Below are positions 55,761 through 64,000 of a DNA stretch of 64,000 nt, one piece after another. The notes beneath the pieces were generated by a model. It was not told the origin of the DNA. It saw only the letters and a program-made list of their open reading frames with translations, and made no database searches. Each line of letters opens with the position of its first letter. Position 1 is the first letter of the stretch. Origin of the DNA: Stenotrophomonas nematodicola (GTDB lineage Bacteria > Pseudomonadota > Gammaproteobacteria > Xanthomonadales > Xanthomonadaceae); contig NZ_WIAY01000010.1 of assembly GCF_009467805.1 (NCBI RefSeq), forward strand, positions 1 to 64,000. The letters are read 5' to 3'. Both the position numbers and the translations under genes were made by a program.

Positions 55761-56768
55761 TCAGAAGCCTTCGAGGACCAGCTTGCCGCGCGCGCGGTGG
55801 CTCTCGATCAGGGCATGGGCACGGCGCAGGTTGGCGGCATTGATGCGGCCGTAGTGCTCACCGAGGGTGGTGCGCAGCACGCCGGCATCCACCAGGTCGG
55901 CCACGCGGTCGAGCAGCGCATGCTGGCGCTCCAGATCGGGCGTGGTGAAGCTGGACCGGGTGAACATCGACTCCCAGTGCAGCGACAGGCTCTTGCGCTT
56001 GAGCGCCATCACATCCAGTTGGCCGGGGTCGTCGATCAGGGCCAGCTGGCCCTGCGGCGCCAGCGCGGCCACGATCTGGTCGTAGTGCTGGTCGGTATGG
56101 GTGAGGCTGGCCACATGGTCCACCGCCGCGATGCCCAGTCGCGCCAGGCCCTCGGTCAGCGGCTGGGTGTGGTCGATCACATGGTGCGCGCCCAGTGCAT
56201 ATACCCAGTCCTGGGTATCCGGTCGCGAGGCGGTGCCGATCACCGTGAGCCGGGTCAGCTGGCGCGCCAGCTGCACCAGGATCGAGCCCACGCCACCGGC
56301 CGCGCCGACCACCAGCAGGGTCTGGCCCTCGCCATCGCCCTCGGCGATGCGCAAGCGGTCGAAGAGCAGCTCCCAGGCGGTGATCGCGGTCAGGGGCAGC
56401 GCCGCGGTGGCGGCATCGTCCAGGCTGGCCGGCTTGCGGCCGACGATGCGCTCGTCCACCAGCTGGTACTCGGCATTGCTGCCGGCCCGGCCGATCGCCC
56501 CGGCATAGAAGACCGCGTCGCCGGGCTGGAACAGGCGGACCTCGCTGCCGACCGCGTCGACGATGCCGACCGCGTCCCAGCCGAGCACCCGCGGCCCGTC
56601 CACGGCCACGCCGTTGCGTACCTTGGTATCGACCGGGTTGACCGAGATCGCACGGACCTGCACGCGCAGATCGCGCGGCCCCGGCTCGGGCAGCGGGAGG
56701 GTGATGTCCACCAGCGCGCGCGGGTCGCTGATCGGCAGGCCATGTTGGGTGTAGGCGACGGCTTTCAT
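55761..56768 (-). CDS. Quinone oxidoreductase-like MDR dehydrogenase
   Basis: 335 residues of the medium-chain dehydrogenase family, zinc-free quinone-reductase type. Features: SVNPVDTKVRNG, VLGWDAVGIVDAVGSEV, GDAVFYAGAIGRAGSNAEY and the Rossmann LLVVGAAGGVGSILVQLAR. It has no cysteine-ligand zinc lobe. ATG 56768 is the family-typical start (MKAVAYTQHG). Likely controlled by the divergent LysR protein. Confidence 0.92.
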   Translation of the reverse strand: MKAVAYTQHGLPISDPRALVDITLPLPEPGPRDLRVQVRAISVNPVDTKVRNGVAVDGPRVLGWDAVGIVDAVGSEVRLFQPGDAVFYAGAIGRAGSNAEYQLVDERIVGRKPASLDDAATAALPLTAITAWELLFDRLRIAEGDGEGQTLLVVGAAGGVGSILVQLARQLTRLTVIGTASRPDTQDWVYALGAHHVIDHTQPLTEGLARLGIAAVDHVASLTHTDQHYDQIVAALAPQGQLALIDDPGQLDVMALKRKSLSLHWESMFTRSSFTTPDLERQHALLDRVADLVDAGVLRTTLGEHYGRINAANLRRAHALIESHRARGKLVLEGF

Positions 56769-56860
56769 CGAAGCGCGGTCCGTTGGAAAGAGGCGCACAG
56801 CGTGCGCTTCACCGGCGCGCCGGAAAAGGCGCAAAATCGTTCAGCACTTTCACTCCTGGA

Positions 56861-57784
56861 ATGAAAATGGTCCGTGTTGACGACCTGGCCCTGTTCGTCC
56901 GCACCGCGGCACTGGGCAGCTTCTCCAATGCAGCGCGCGAAGCCGACCTGCTGCCCGGCCAGGTTGCCGCGGCGGTGGCGCGGCTGGAACGCGAACTGGA
57001 TCTGCGGCTGTTCGTGCGCTCCACCCGCAGCCTGCGCCTGACCGCCGAAGGCGCGCTGTACCTGCCCTACGCCCAGGATGTGCTGGCCACCCTGAGCGAA
57101 GGCCAGGCACGGGTGCGCGGCGAGGATGCCGAACTTCGCGGGGTACTGCAGGTGGCCGCGCCGTCGGACCTGGGCCGCCACCTGCTGCTGCCGTGGTTGA
57201 CCGAGTTCCGCGCCACGCATCCCAAGCTGCAGCTGCGGCTGCGGTTGTCCGACCAGGTCGCCGACGTGTTCCGCGATCCGGTCGACATCGCCTTCCGCCT
57301 TGGTCGCTTCGATGACGCCAGCTACGTGGCGCTGCCGCTGCTGCCCGGCAACCGCCGGGTGCTGGCGGCCGCACCCGGCTACCTGGCCCGGCACGGCACG
57401 CCCACCAGCCTGGAGGCGCTCAAGGACCATCACTGCCTGCTCTACCAGCTCGCCGGCCGTGCCTACGACCGCTGGAACTTCGAGGCGGACGGCCGCCGGG
57501 TGGTGGTGCCGGTGCGGGGCAACATGATCTGCGACGATGCCGACGTGGTGCGGCGCTGGGCCGTGGCCGGCGAAGGCATCGTGTTCAAGTCGTGGCTGGA
57601 TCTCCGCGAGGACGTGCGCGCCGGGCGCCTGCAGGTGCTGCTCGATGGCGCCGGCGACAGCCTGCCATTGAACCTGGTGTGCCCGCATCGCAAGCAGTTC
57701 TCGCCGGCGATCCGGCAGCTGCACGCGCTGTTCGAGCGCCGCCTGCAGCCCCTGCTGGAGGATCTGCCGCAGCCGGCGGGCTGA
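56861..57784 (+). CDS. LysR family regulator, divergent from the reductase pair
   Basis: 307 residues. N-terminal winged HTH (DDLALFVRTAALGSFSNAAR and LERELDLRLFVRSTRSLRLT) and a C-terminal LysR substrate domain. ATG 56861 and 56867 are alternatives. The 92-bp gap to the divergent dehydrogenase contains TTTCA-N9-TGAAA (56848-56866), a possible LysR-type site overlapping the start. It would regulate the adjacent quinone oxidoreductase-nitroreductase genes, as in other redox-responsive LysR pairs. Confidence 0.9.
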   Translation: MKMVRVDDLALFVRTAALGSFSNAAREADLLPGQVAAAVARLERELDLRLFVRSTRSLRLTAEGALYLPYAQDVLATLSEGQARVRGEDAELRGVLQVAAPSDLGRHLLLPWLTEFRATHPKLQLRLRLSDQVADVFRDPVDIAFRLGRFDDASYVALPLLPGNRRVLAAAPGYLARHGTPTSLEALKDHHCLLYQLAGRAYDRWNFEADGRRVVVPVRGNMICDDADVVRRWAVAGEGIVFKSWLDLREDVRAGRLQVLLDGAGDSLPLNLVCPHRKQFSPAIRQLHALFERRLQPLLEDLPQPAG

Positions 57785-57844
57785 CGCTATCGGGAACCGC
57801 AGCGGTGCCGGACAATGGCGCTCCCCCGTTGTCGAGTCGCCGCC

Positions 57845-58471
57845 ATGCCGTGGATGGGCATCCAGGATCTGTGGACCTTCGTTGCTGCCGTGCTGGTGTT
57901 CCTGGCGCTGCCCGGCCCGGGGACGTTCACCCTGCTGACCGCCACCGGGCGCGGCGGCGCCCGCGGCGGCTACACCGCCCTGTTCGGCCTGCTGCTCGGC
58001 GACCAGATCCTGATGTGGCTGGCAGTGGCCGGCGTGGCCGCGCTGCTCAAGGCCAACCCGCTGGTGTTCCACGCGGTGCAGTATCTCGGCGCGGCCTATC
58101 TGGTCTGGGTCGGCATCGGCCTGCTGCGGCGTCCACGGCCGGCAGGCGAGGAAGGCGGCATCCGCCTGCGGCCGGGGCACTACTTCCGGCAGGCGCTGCT
58201 GATCAACCTGCTCAACCCCAAGGCGATCATCTTCTATATGGCATTCCTGCCGTTGTTCATCGACCCGACGCGCCACCAGGGCGTGATGACGTTCGCGAGC
58301 ATGGCGGTGATCATCTTCGTCATGGGACTGGCCTACTGCTCGGTGCTGATCGGAGTGGGCAACCTGTTGCGCCGTCGGATTCTTCAGCATCCCCGCATAG
58401 GACTTTTGCTGAAACGCGTCGCCGGTATCTTCCTGATCGGATTTGGCGTGCGCCTCGGCGTCAGCGGCTGA
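57845..58471 (+). CDS. LysE family amino-acid exporter (LeuE-like)
   Basis: 208 residues with about six membrane segments of the LysE/RhtB superfamily. Signatures: FLALPGPGTFTLLTATGRGG, GYTALFGLLLGDQILMWLA, NLLNPKAIIFYMAFLPLFID. Closest in pattern to LeuE/YeaS. ATG 57845 was chosen; ATG 57854 is possible. The exported amino acid cannot be determined. Confidence 0.9.
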   Translation: MPWMGIQDLWTFVAAVLVFLALPGPGTFTLLTATGRGGARGGYTALFGLLLGDQILMWLAVAGVAALLKANPLVFHAVQYLGAAYLVWVGIGLLRRPRPAGEEGGIRLRPGHYFRQALLINLLNPKAIIFYMAFLPLFIDPTRHQGVMTFASMAVIIFVMGLAYCSVLIGVGNLLRRRILQHPRIGLLLKRVAGIFLIGFGVRLGVSG

Positions 58472-58660
58472 CGCCCCGCCACGTGGGCCGATGCGCGTCG
58501 CCTGGACGGTGCTGCCTGCGCTGGGAAATAGTCACGGTCATCCAGACGCTGCACTTCAATCAATAACTTGAGATTCCCCCACCCCCCTCACGGGGTGTCC
58601 AATCGGCGCCATCGCCCCACGGCCGCTGCGTTGCGGCCGCGCGCCCCACGCGAGTAACCG

Positions 58661-59026
58661 ATGCCTCCCGTGTACTTCGTGCAGCACCTGGCCGGACATG
58701 ACGAGCGCCTTCTCGGCATGGACACCGGCCGTATCGATCTGGCCCATCCTGCCGTCTGCCGCATTCTGGCGGACCTGCAGCCGCTGGACCGGATCGACCT
58801 GCGCGCCTGCCGTTTCGACTGCCAGGCCAGCCTGGCGCAGGCGCTGCACCGGCGCATCCGCGACGCCGAGGATGCCGCGCAGGGCTGGCGGATGTTCGAC
58901 GAGCACGGCGTACTCCGCTGCAAGCGCTTCCCGGGCGATGCCCAGGTGATCGTTCCGCATGGGCTGCCGCGCGACGACGAGTGGCTGCGCCTGCTGATGG
59001 CTACCGCCGCCGAGGCATCGGGCTGA
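58661..59026 (+). CDS. Uncharacterised 121-residue protein
   Basis: A soluble protein with Arg/Asp-rich composition: RIDLRACRFDCQASLAQALH in the middle, then GWRMFDEHGVLRCKRFPGDA and PHGLPRDDEWLRLL. No signal peptide or membrane segment and no family recognised. Codon usage matches the neighbours. The preceding 189 bp contain no gene; a short CACCCC/GGGGTG stem near 58580-58598 may end the LysE transcript. It ends 12 bp from the convergent LysR stop. Confidence 0.65.
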   Translation: MPPVYFVQHLAGHDERLLGMDTGRIDLAHPAVCRILADLQPLDRIDLRACRFDCQASLAQALHRRIRDAEDAAQGWRMFDEHGVLRCKRFPGDAQVIVPHGLPRDDEWLRLLMATAAEASG

Positions 59027-59038
59027 TGCGCAGCGCGC

Positions 59039-59941
59039 TCAGTCGGTGCGTCGGGCCTGGCGCAGGTGGTCGATGAACACCCGCAGTTTCGGCGCCATCT
59101 GTTCGCGCGCCGGGTAGTACAGGTGGAATCCGGCGAACGGCGGCTGCCAGTCCTGCAGCACCGCCTGCAACCGGCCCTCGGCGACATCGCTGGCCACCAC
59201 GGCGTCGAACGCCTGCCCCATGCCGAGGCCGGCGCGCACGGCGGCGTGGATCAACGCCGCATCGTTGAACACCAGCCGGCCACTCACCTCCACCTCGAAG
59301 TCGCGGCCGGCGTGGCTGAATTCCCAGGCCATCAGACGGCCGTTGCTGCGCCGGTGCACGATGCACGCATGCCCGACCAGATCGGCCGGCGTGTCCGGCG
59401 TGCCGTGGGCGGCGAAGTAGCCCGGCGTGGCCACCACCACCTGCCGCTCCAGCGGACCGATCGGCACCGCGATCATGTCCCGCGCCAGGCATTCGCCCAG
59501 CCGGATGCCGGCATCGAAGCCGCCGGCGACCAGGTCGACCAGCGCCGGCTCCACGAACAATTCCACCTCCACCTGCGGATAGCGCGCCATGAATGCGGGC
59601 AGGTGCGGCAGCACGAGCAGTTCCGCCGCGATCCGCGGCACGTTGATGCGCAGCTTTCCGGCCGGCACGTCGCGCACGGTGTCCAGGTCCTCGAACGCCG
59701 CGTCGATCTGCGCCAGGCCGTCGCGCACCCGCGCCAGGAAGCGCGCACCGTGCTCGGTCAGGCCGACCCGGCGGGTGGTCCGGTGCAGCAGACGCACGCC
59801 CATGCGGGCTTCCAGCGCGCGCACGGTCTGCGACAGCGCCGAGGGCGAGATGCCCAGGTCGTCGGCTGCACGGGTGAAGCTGGCATGGTGGGCCACGCGG
59901 GCGAACGCGACCACGGCAGACAACGGCGGCTGGGAGGACAT
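59039..59941 (-). CDS. LysR family regulator, divergent from an aldo/keto reductase
   Basis: 300 residues. N-terminal wHTH (FARVAHHASFTRAADDLGIS, SALSQTVRALEARMGVRLLH) and a C-terminal effector domain of the CrgA/PBP2 type (ELFVEPALVDLVAGGFDAGI). ATG 59941 fits the family length. Divergent from the aldo/keto reductase across 120 bp, so it most likely regulates that gene and itself. Confidence 0.92.
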   Translation of the reverse strand: MSSQPPLSAVVAFARVAHHASFTRAADDLGISPSALSQTVRALEARMGVRLLHRTTRRVGLTEHGARFLARVRDGLAQIDAAFEDLDTVRDVPAGKLRINVPRIAAELLVLPHLPAFMARYPQVEVELFVEPALVDLVAGGFDAGIRLGECLARDMIAVPIGPLERQVVVATPGYFAAHGTPDTPADLVGHACIVHRRSNGRLMAWEFSHAGRDFEVEVSGRLVFNDAALIHAAVRAGLGMGQAFDAVVASDVAEGRLQAVLQDWQPPFAGFHLYYPAREQMAPKLRVFIDHLRQARRTD

Positions 59942-59943
59942 TG

Positions 59944-59958
59944 TGAAGCCTGACTTCA
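59944..59958. promoter_or_regulatory. Possible LysR operator
   Basis: TGAAG and CTTCA form an inverted repeat with a 5-bp centre, lying directly upstream of the LysR start codon in the divergent intergenic region. It is short, and LysR sites are usually T-N11-A, so support is modest. Confidence 0.35.
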
Positions 59959-60061
59959 AGGTCGATGTGGCGAACACCGGTTTATCCACATGGTACAGCG
60001 GAGGATGCTGTGGGTCCGGCGCGTGCAGGCGCCGCCCTTCCCCCGCTTCCGGAGCATTCCC

Positions 60062-61057
60062 ATGCAGACCCGTTCCCTTGGCCGCCACGGCCCCACTGTT
60101 TCCGCACTCGGCCTGGGCTGCATGGGCATGAGCGCCTTCTACGGCGGCCGTGGCAGCGATGCCGACGCGACCGCGGTGATCCACCGCGCGCTGGAGCGCG
60201 GCGTGACCCTGCTCGACACCGCCGACATGTACGGCCCGCACACCAACGAAGTGCTGGTCGGCAAGGCCATTGCCGATCGTCGCGACCAGGTGTTTCTGGC
60301 CACCAAGTTCGGCATCAAACTGGAGCCCACCGACACCCGGGCGCGCAGCGTGGATGGCCGCCCCGAGTACGTGATCGCCGCCTGCGAGGCCAGCCTGGCG
60401 CGGCTGGGCGTGGACCACATCGATCTGTACTACCAGCACCGCGTGGACGGCACCGTGCCGATCGAGGACACCGTGGGCGCGATGGCGCGGCTGGTCGAAC
60501 AGGGCAAGGTGCGCTTCCTCGGCCTGTCCGAAGCCGCGGCGCCCACGATCCGCCGCGCACATGCGGTCCACCCGATCACCGCCGTGCAGACCGAGTACTC
60601 GCTGTGGTCGCGCGATCCGGAGCACAACGGCGTACTGCAGACCGTCCGCGACCTGGGCATCGGCTTCGTGCCCTACTCGCCGCTGGGCCGTGGCTTCCTG
60701 ACCGGCGCGATCCGCAGCCCGGCCGACGTCGACGCCGACGACTACCGCCGCCAGTCGCCACGCTTCCAGGGCGACAACTTCGCGCGCAACCTGGCCCTGG
60801 TCGACGCGGTCACCGCGATGGCCAGCGCCAAAGGCATCACCCCGGGGCAACTGGCGCTGGCGTGGGTACTGGCACAGGGCCAGGACCTGGTGCCGATCCC
60901 GGGCACCAAGCGGCTCGCCTACCTGGAGGAAAACCTCGGCGCGCTGCAGGTGCAGCTGGGCGCGGACGACCTCGCCCGCATCGATGCGATCTTCCCGCCC
61001 GATGCCGCTGCCGGCCCGCGCTATGCCGCCGCGGCAATGGCCACGCTGGATCGCTGA
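60062..61057 (+). CDS. Aldo/keto reductase
   Basis: 331 residues of the AKR superfamily (YajO/perakine-reductase-like). Catalytic tetrad positions are visible: Asp and Tyr in [20 protein letters not shown], Lys in [10 protein letters not shown], His in [14 protein letters not shown]. The NADPH-binding end is [22 protein letters not shown] lies seven bases before ATG 60062. Control by the divergent LysR protein is likely. Confidence 0.93.
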   Translation: MQTRSLGRHGPTVSALGLGCMGMSAFYGGRGSDADATAVIHRALERGVTLLDTADMYGPHTNEVLVGKAIADRRDQVFLATKFGIKLEPTDTRARSVDGRPEYVIAACEASLARLGVDHIDLYYQHRVDGTVPIEDTVGAMARLVEQGKVRFLGLSEAAAPTIRRAHAVHPITAVQTEYSLWSRDPEHNGVLQTVRDLGIGFVPYSPLGRGFLTGAIRSPADVDADDYRRQSPRFQGDNFARNLALVDAVTAMASAKGITPGQLALAWVLAQGQDLVPIPGTKRLAYLEENLGALQVQLGADDLARIDAIFPPDAAAGPRYAAAAMATLDR

Positions 61058-61239
61058 GCGCGTTCGTCCGGCCCTGCCCGCGCCAGCCCCCAGGGCGCGG
61101 TGCTTTGTGCCGGTTTCGTCAAGCTTCCCCCAGTCATGTGCTCATGCACGGACCGGGGGACGCTTGGCAGTAGTAATGCTGCACCGCGTTCGGTAAAACT
61201 CGCAGACTTGTCGTTAACAGTCACCCACCGCGAGGCCCC

Positions 61240-62652
61240 ATGTCGTTGCTCCGGCGCAAGTCCCTAGACACCGTCACCGTTCATGAAGCCGGCAGGCGAC
61301 TGATCCCCACCCTGAGCTGGCCGCACCTGATCGCGCTGGGCATCGGCGCCATCGTTGGCACCGGCATCTACACGCTGATCGGCGTGGGCGCCAACCTGGC
61401 CGGCCCGGCCGTACTGATCTCCTTCGCCATCGCCGGCGCGGTGTGCGCCTGCGCGGCGCTGTCCTATGCCGAACTGGCCACGATGATGCCGGCCGCCGGC
61501 AGCGCCTACACCTACAGCTACGCCGCCCTCGGCGAAATGGTGGCCTGGGTGGTGGGCTGGAGCCTGATCCTGGAGTACTCGCTGGTGGTGAGTACGGTAG
61601 CGGTGGGGTGGTCCGGCTACGCGGTCGGCTTCCTGCACGGCTGGGGCATTGATCTGCCGCTGATGCTGACCGCCGGCCCGCATGTGGAGGGAGGCTTCAT
61701 CAACCTGCCGGCGGTGCTGATCACCTTCGTCGTGGCCGGCATGCTGATGGCCGGCACCAAGGAGAGCGCGACCCTCAACGCGGTCCTGGTGGTGGTCAAG
61801 ATCATTGCGCTGACCGTGTTCGTGGCGATCGCGCTGCCGCACTTCGACACCAGCCACATGGACCCGTTCATGCCGTTCGGCTTCGCCAAGTCGGTCGGCG
61901 AAGGCGGCGTCGAGCGCGGCGTGATGGCGGCGGCGGCGATCATCTTCTTTGCCTTCTACGGCTTCGATGCGATTTCCACTGCCGCCGAGGAAACCAAGAA
62001 GCCCGACCGCGACCTGGCGATCGGCATCATCGGTTCGATGGTCGGCTGCACCATCATCTACGTGCTGGTCGCGCTCGCCGCCGTCGGTGCGATGAGCTAC
62101 ACCATCTTCGGCCAGAGCGCCGAGCCGTTGGCGCTGATCCTGCGTGAGCTGGGCAGCCCGGGCGCGGCCAAGTGGATCGGCGCGGCGGCGGTGATCGCCC
62201 TGCCGACCGTGCTGCTGGCCTTCCTGTACGGGCAGAGCCGCATCTTCTTTGTCATGTCGCGCGACGGCCTGCTGCCGCGCGGCCTGTCCAAGGTCAGCGC
62301 GCGCACCGGCACCCCGATCGCCACCACGCTGTTCACCGCGGTGCTCGTGGCTGCGCTGGCCGGTGTGGCCCGCCTGGACGAGATCGCCGCGCTGGCCAAC
62401 GCCGGCACGCTCGCCGCCTTCACCGCCGTCGGCCTGTGCCTGGTGGTACTGCGCGCACGCGAGCCCAACCGCGAGCGCAAGTTCCGCACGCCGCTGGCCT
62501 GGGTCGTCGGCCCGCTGGCGGTGATCGGCTGCGTGTACCTGTTCTTCAGCCTGCCGACCACCACCCAGCTGTACTTCCTGGGCTGGAACATCCTGGGCCT
62601 GATCGCCTACTTCGCCTACGGCCGCCGCAACGCAGTACTGGGCAACGCCTGA
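61240..62652 (+). CDS. APC family amino-acid permease (cationic amino acid transporter-like)
   Basis: 470 residues with about 12-13 membrane segments. The N-terminus IALGIGAIVGTGIYTLIGVG is the substrate-binding motif of the amino acid-polyamine-organocation family; ALSYAELATMMPAAGSAYTY and FFAFYGFDAISTAAEETKKP match the CAT/YfnA-type subgroup. ATG 61240 is followed immediately by the basic N-terminal tail typical of the group. Substrate unknown. Downstream lies the SMAG repeat array. Confidence 0.93.
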   Translation: MSLLRRKSLDTVTVHEAGRRLIPTLSWPHLIALGIGAIVGTGIYTLIGVGANLAGPAVLISFAIAGAVCACAALSYAELATMMPAAGSAYTYSYAALGEMVAWVVGWSLILEYSLVVSTVAVGWSGYAVGFLHGWGIDLPLMLTAGPHVEGGFINLPAVLITFVVAGMLMAGTKESATLNAVLVVVKIIALTVFVAIALPHFDTSHMDPFMPFGFAKSVGEGGVERGVMAAAAIIFFAFYGFDAISTAAEETKKPDRDLAIGIIGSMVGCTIIYVLVALAAVGAMSYTIFGQSAEPLALILRELGSPGAAKWIGAAAVIALPTVLLAFLYGQSRIFFVMSRDGLLPRGLSKVSARTGTPIATTLFTAVLVAALAGVARLDEIAALANAGTLAAFTAVGLCLVVLRAREPNRERKFRTPLAWVVGPLAVIGCVYLFFSLPTTTQLYFLGWNILGLIAYFAYGRRNAVLGNA

Positions 62653-62677
62653 CATGCAAACGGCGTGCCCGCATCCC

Positions 62678-63038
62678 GTAGCGCCGGGCGCTGCCCGGCT
62701 GCTTGTGCCTGACCGTGAGACCACCTGCTCCGGAACCAAGCCGGGTAGAACCCGGCTCTACGACGGGGCTGCTTTCGCCTGCCGATGAGGGCCGCGGCGC
62801 CGGAACCAAGCCACCCGTAGAGCCGGGCTCTGCCCGGCTGCTTGTGCCGGACCGTGAGACCATCGGCTGCGGAACCAAGCCGGGTAGAACCCGGCTCTAC
62901 GGCGGGCTGCTTTCGCCTGCCGATGAGGGCCACAGTTCCGCAACCAAGCAAGCCGTAGAGCCGGGCTCTGCCCGGCTGCTTTTGCCTGACCGTGAGACCA
63001 TCGGCGCCGGTACCAAGCCGGGTAGAACCCGGCTCTAC
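62678..63038. repeat. Array of six SMAG/REP palindromes in three tandem inverted pairs
   Basis: Six 22-bp elements headed by GTAG (plus orientation: 62678-62699, 62817-62838, 62955-62976) or its inverse (62740-62761, 62879-62900, 63017-63038). Each folds into a GCCGGG/CCCGGC hairpin. They alternate plus/minus, and the pair is repeated every 138-139 bp with conserved linkers (GACCGTGAGACC; GGAACCAAGC; TGCTTTCGCCTGCCGATGAG). This matches SMAG (GTAG) REPs described in Stenotrophomonas maltophilia. The array fills 382 bp between the permease and the dipeptidase genes; no protein-coding gene is seen in it. Confidence 0.93.
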
Positions 63039-64000
63039 GGGGCTGCGGCCAGTGCGGTGGCGTGGTCCTGCGCCTGCTGCATCACGCGCAGCAGGTTGCC
63101 GCCCCAGATGGCGGCGATCTGCTGCCGGGTGTAGCCCTTGCGCAGCAGCCACGCGGTGATCTTCGGCAGTTCGCTCACGTCCTGCAGATCGGCCAGGCCG
63201 CCACCGCCATCCCAGTCCAGGCCGATGCCCACGTGATCGGGGCCGACCACCGTCAGGATGTGCTCGAAGTGGGCGAAGAAGTCGTCAAGCGTGGCCTTGC
63301 GCACCGGATGCAGGCGGTCCAGTTCGGCCTGGACCTGGGCCAGCTTGACGCCCTGCGCCATGCTCAGGGCATCGTAGCCCCCCCATTGGTCGATCGCGGT
63401 CTTCTCGGCCAGCGCGCGGGGTTCGTTCTTGCCGATGTCGATCAGATACCCGCCGTAGGCGTTGACCTGGATCACGCCGCCGGCCTTGGCCAGGCGCTTC
63501 AGACGCGCATCGTCCAGGTTGCGCGGGTGGTCGTAGATCGCCTTGGCCGAGCTGTGCGACAGCACGAACGGCACCGGCATGCGCTCGATCAGGTCGTCGA
63601 ACGCCGCGTCGGAGGCATGCGACTGATCGATCACGATGCCCAGCCGCACCGCCTCGTCGACCAGCGCCTTGCCGGCCGGACTCAACCCCTTCCACTCGGC
63701 GCCCTTGGGATCGGTGGCCGAATCGGCGAACTCGTTGTTGGCGAAGTGCACCGTGCTGAGCAGGCGCAGCCCGGCACGGTGATAGAAACCGAGCAGCGTC
63801 GGGTCATCCACCAGCGGGCTGCCGTTCTCCATGCTGATGTAGACCACGCGCTTACCGGCCGCCTTGATCCTGGCGGCATCGGCAGCGGTCAGCGCGAGCT
63901 GGAAGGTCTCCGGCTGTGCGGCGAGCATTTCGCGGATCTCCATCAACCGCAGCAGACCGGCGTCGCGGTCCTGCTGGTGAGCGGCCGCACTGCGGTCGCC
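63035..64000 (-). CDS. Membrane dipeptidase (peptidase M19), 5' end beyond the window
   Basis: The frame is open to the right edge, so the N-terminus is missing; at least 321 residues are visible. Renal-dipeptidase features include GLRLLSTVHFANNEFADS, LSPAGKALVDEAVRLGIVID, QSHAS, PVPFVLSHSSAKAIYDHPRN and VGPDHVGIGLDWDGGGG. The family is a zinc enzyme cleaving dipeptides, often periplasmic; the signal peptide and first metal-binding motif should lie outside the window. The TAG stop (63035-63037) lies within the last SMAG repeat. Confidence 0.92.
   Translation of the reverse strand, partial: GDRSAAAHQQDRDAGLLRLMEIREMLAAQPETFQLALTAADAARIKAAGKRVVYISMENGSPLVDDPTLLGFYHRAGLRLLSTVHFANNEFADSATDPKGAEWKGLSPAGKALVDEAVRLGIVIDQSHASDAAFDDLIERMPVPFVLSHSSAKAIYDHPRNLDDARLKRLAKAGGVIQVNAYGGYLIDIGKNEPRALAEKTAIDQWGGYDALSMAQGVKLAQVQAELDRLHPVRKATLDDFFAHFEHILTVVGPDHVGIGLDWDGGGGLADLQDVSELPKITAWLLRKGYTRQQIAAIWGGNLLRVMQQAQDHATALAAAP

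Noticed and set aside
62678..63038. CRISPR-like array
   Set aside because: Repeats alternate in orientation, are strong palindromes with GTAG heads, and the intervening DNA is itself repeated rather than unique. No cas genes are nearby.

Overview
The window looks like chromosome from a high-GC gammaproteobacterium of the family Xanthomonadaceae, most likely Stenotrophomonas. Three things point there. The coding DNA is uniformly GC-rich with strong third-position bias. Paired REP palindromes headed by GTAG near 62.7-63.0 kb match the SMAG repeats known from S. maltophilia. Gene content also fits: egtBD, an mla operon with mlaA attached, recBCD, and a MarR-controlled FUSC efflux operon. Genus assignment is inference. 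No tRNA, CRISPR array, transposase or complete prophage was seen.

Layout. 1-375: leader and three tandem promoters of an rRNA operon that runs leftward out of the window. 0.5-9.8 kb: benzoate-type transporter, a GYF/DUF2628 membrane protein, an unusual lytic transglycosylase-mutarotase fusion, the ergothioneine genes egtB-egtD, a membrane diguanylate cyclase, a YchJ-like protein and a TauE/SafE permease. 9.8-15.4 kb: a Wadjet/condensin-like jetA-jetB-jetC operon with no jetD nuclease beside it. 15.5-16.1 kb: folE. 16.2-21.4 kb: MarR regulator with an operator-like palindrome over its promoter, then a four-gene efflux operon (DUF1656, HlyD, outer-membrane factor, FUSC).

21.5-28.7 kb is the least explained part. 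A rightward set (2-oxoglutarate dioxygenase, two membrane proteins, GH24 lysozyme) meets a leftward set (AraC regulator, two DUF2589 proteins, a third DUF2589-like protein, an 85-residue protein, a 59-residue membrane protein and a secreted duplicated-domain protein) at a perfect 16-bp terminator hairpin. I regard this as the best candidate for an undescribed system.

29-43 kb: a small acidic protein, recC-recB-recD (leftward, coupled by ATGA overlaps) and mlaFEDCB-mlaA (rightward; retrograde phospholipid transport), closed by a bidirectional terminator. 42.9-52.3 kb: a 2211-residue autotransporter with Ig-like and Calx-beta repeats, three paralogous tail-collar (microcystin-dependent-type) proteins, a GNAT acetyltransferase and a DUF6916 protein. 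This may be a second functional module, a surface or fibre system. 52.4-62.7 kb: mostly housekeeping and stress genes (glutathione peroxidase, lipoprotein, rmuC, nitroreductase, quinone oxidoreductase, two LysR regulators, LysE exporter, aldo/keto reductase, amino-acid permease). 62.7-63.0 kb: six SMAG repeats in three tandem pairs. The window ends inside a membrane dipeptidase gene whose stop codon lies within the last repeat.
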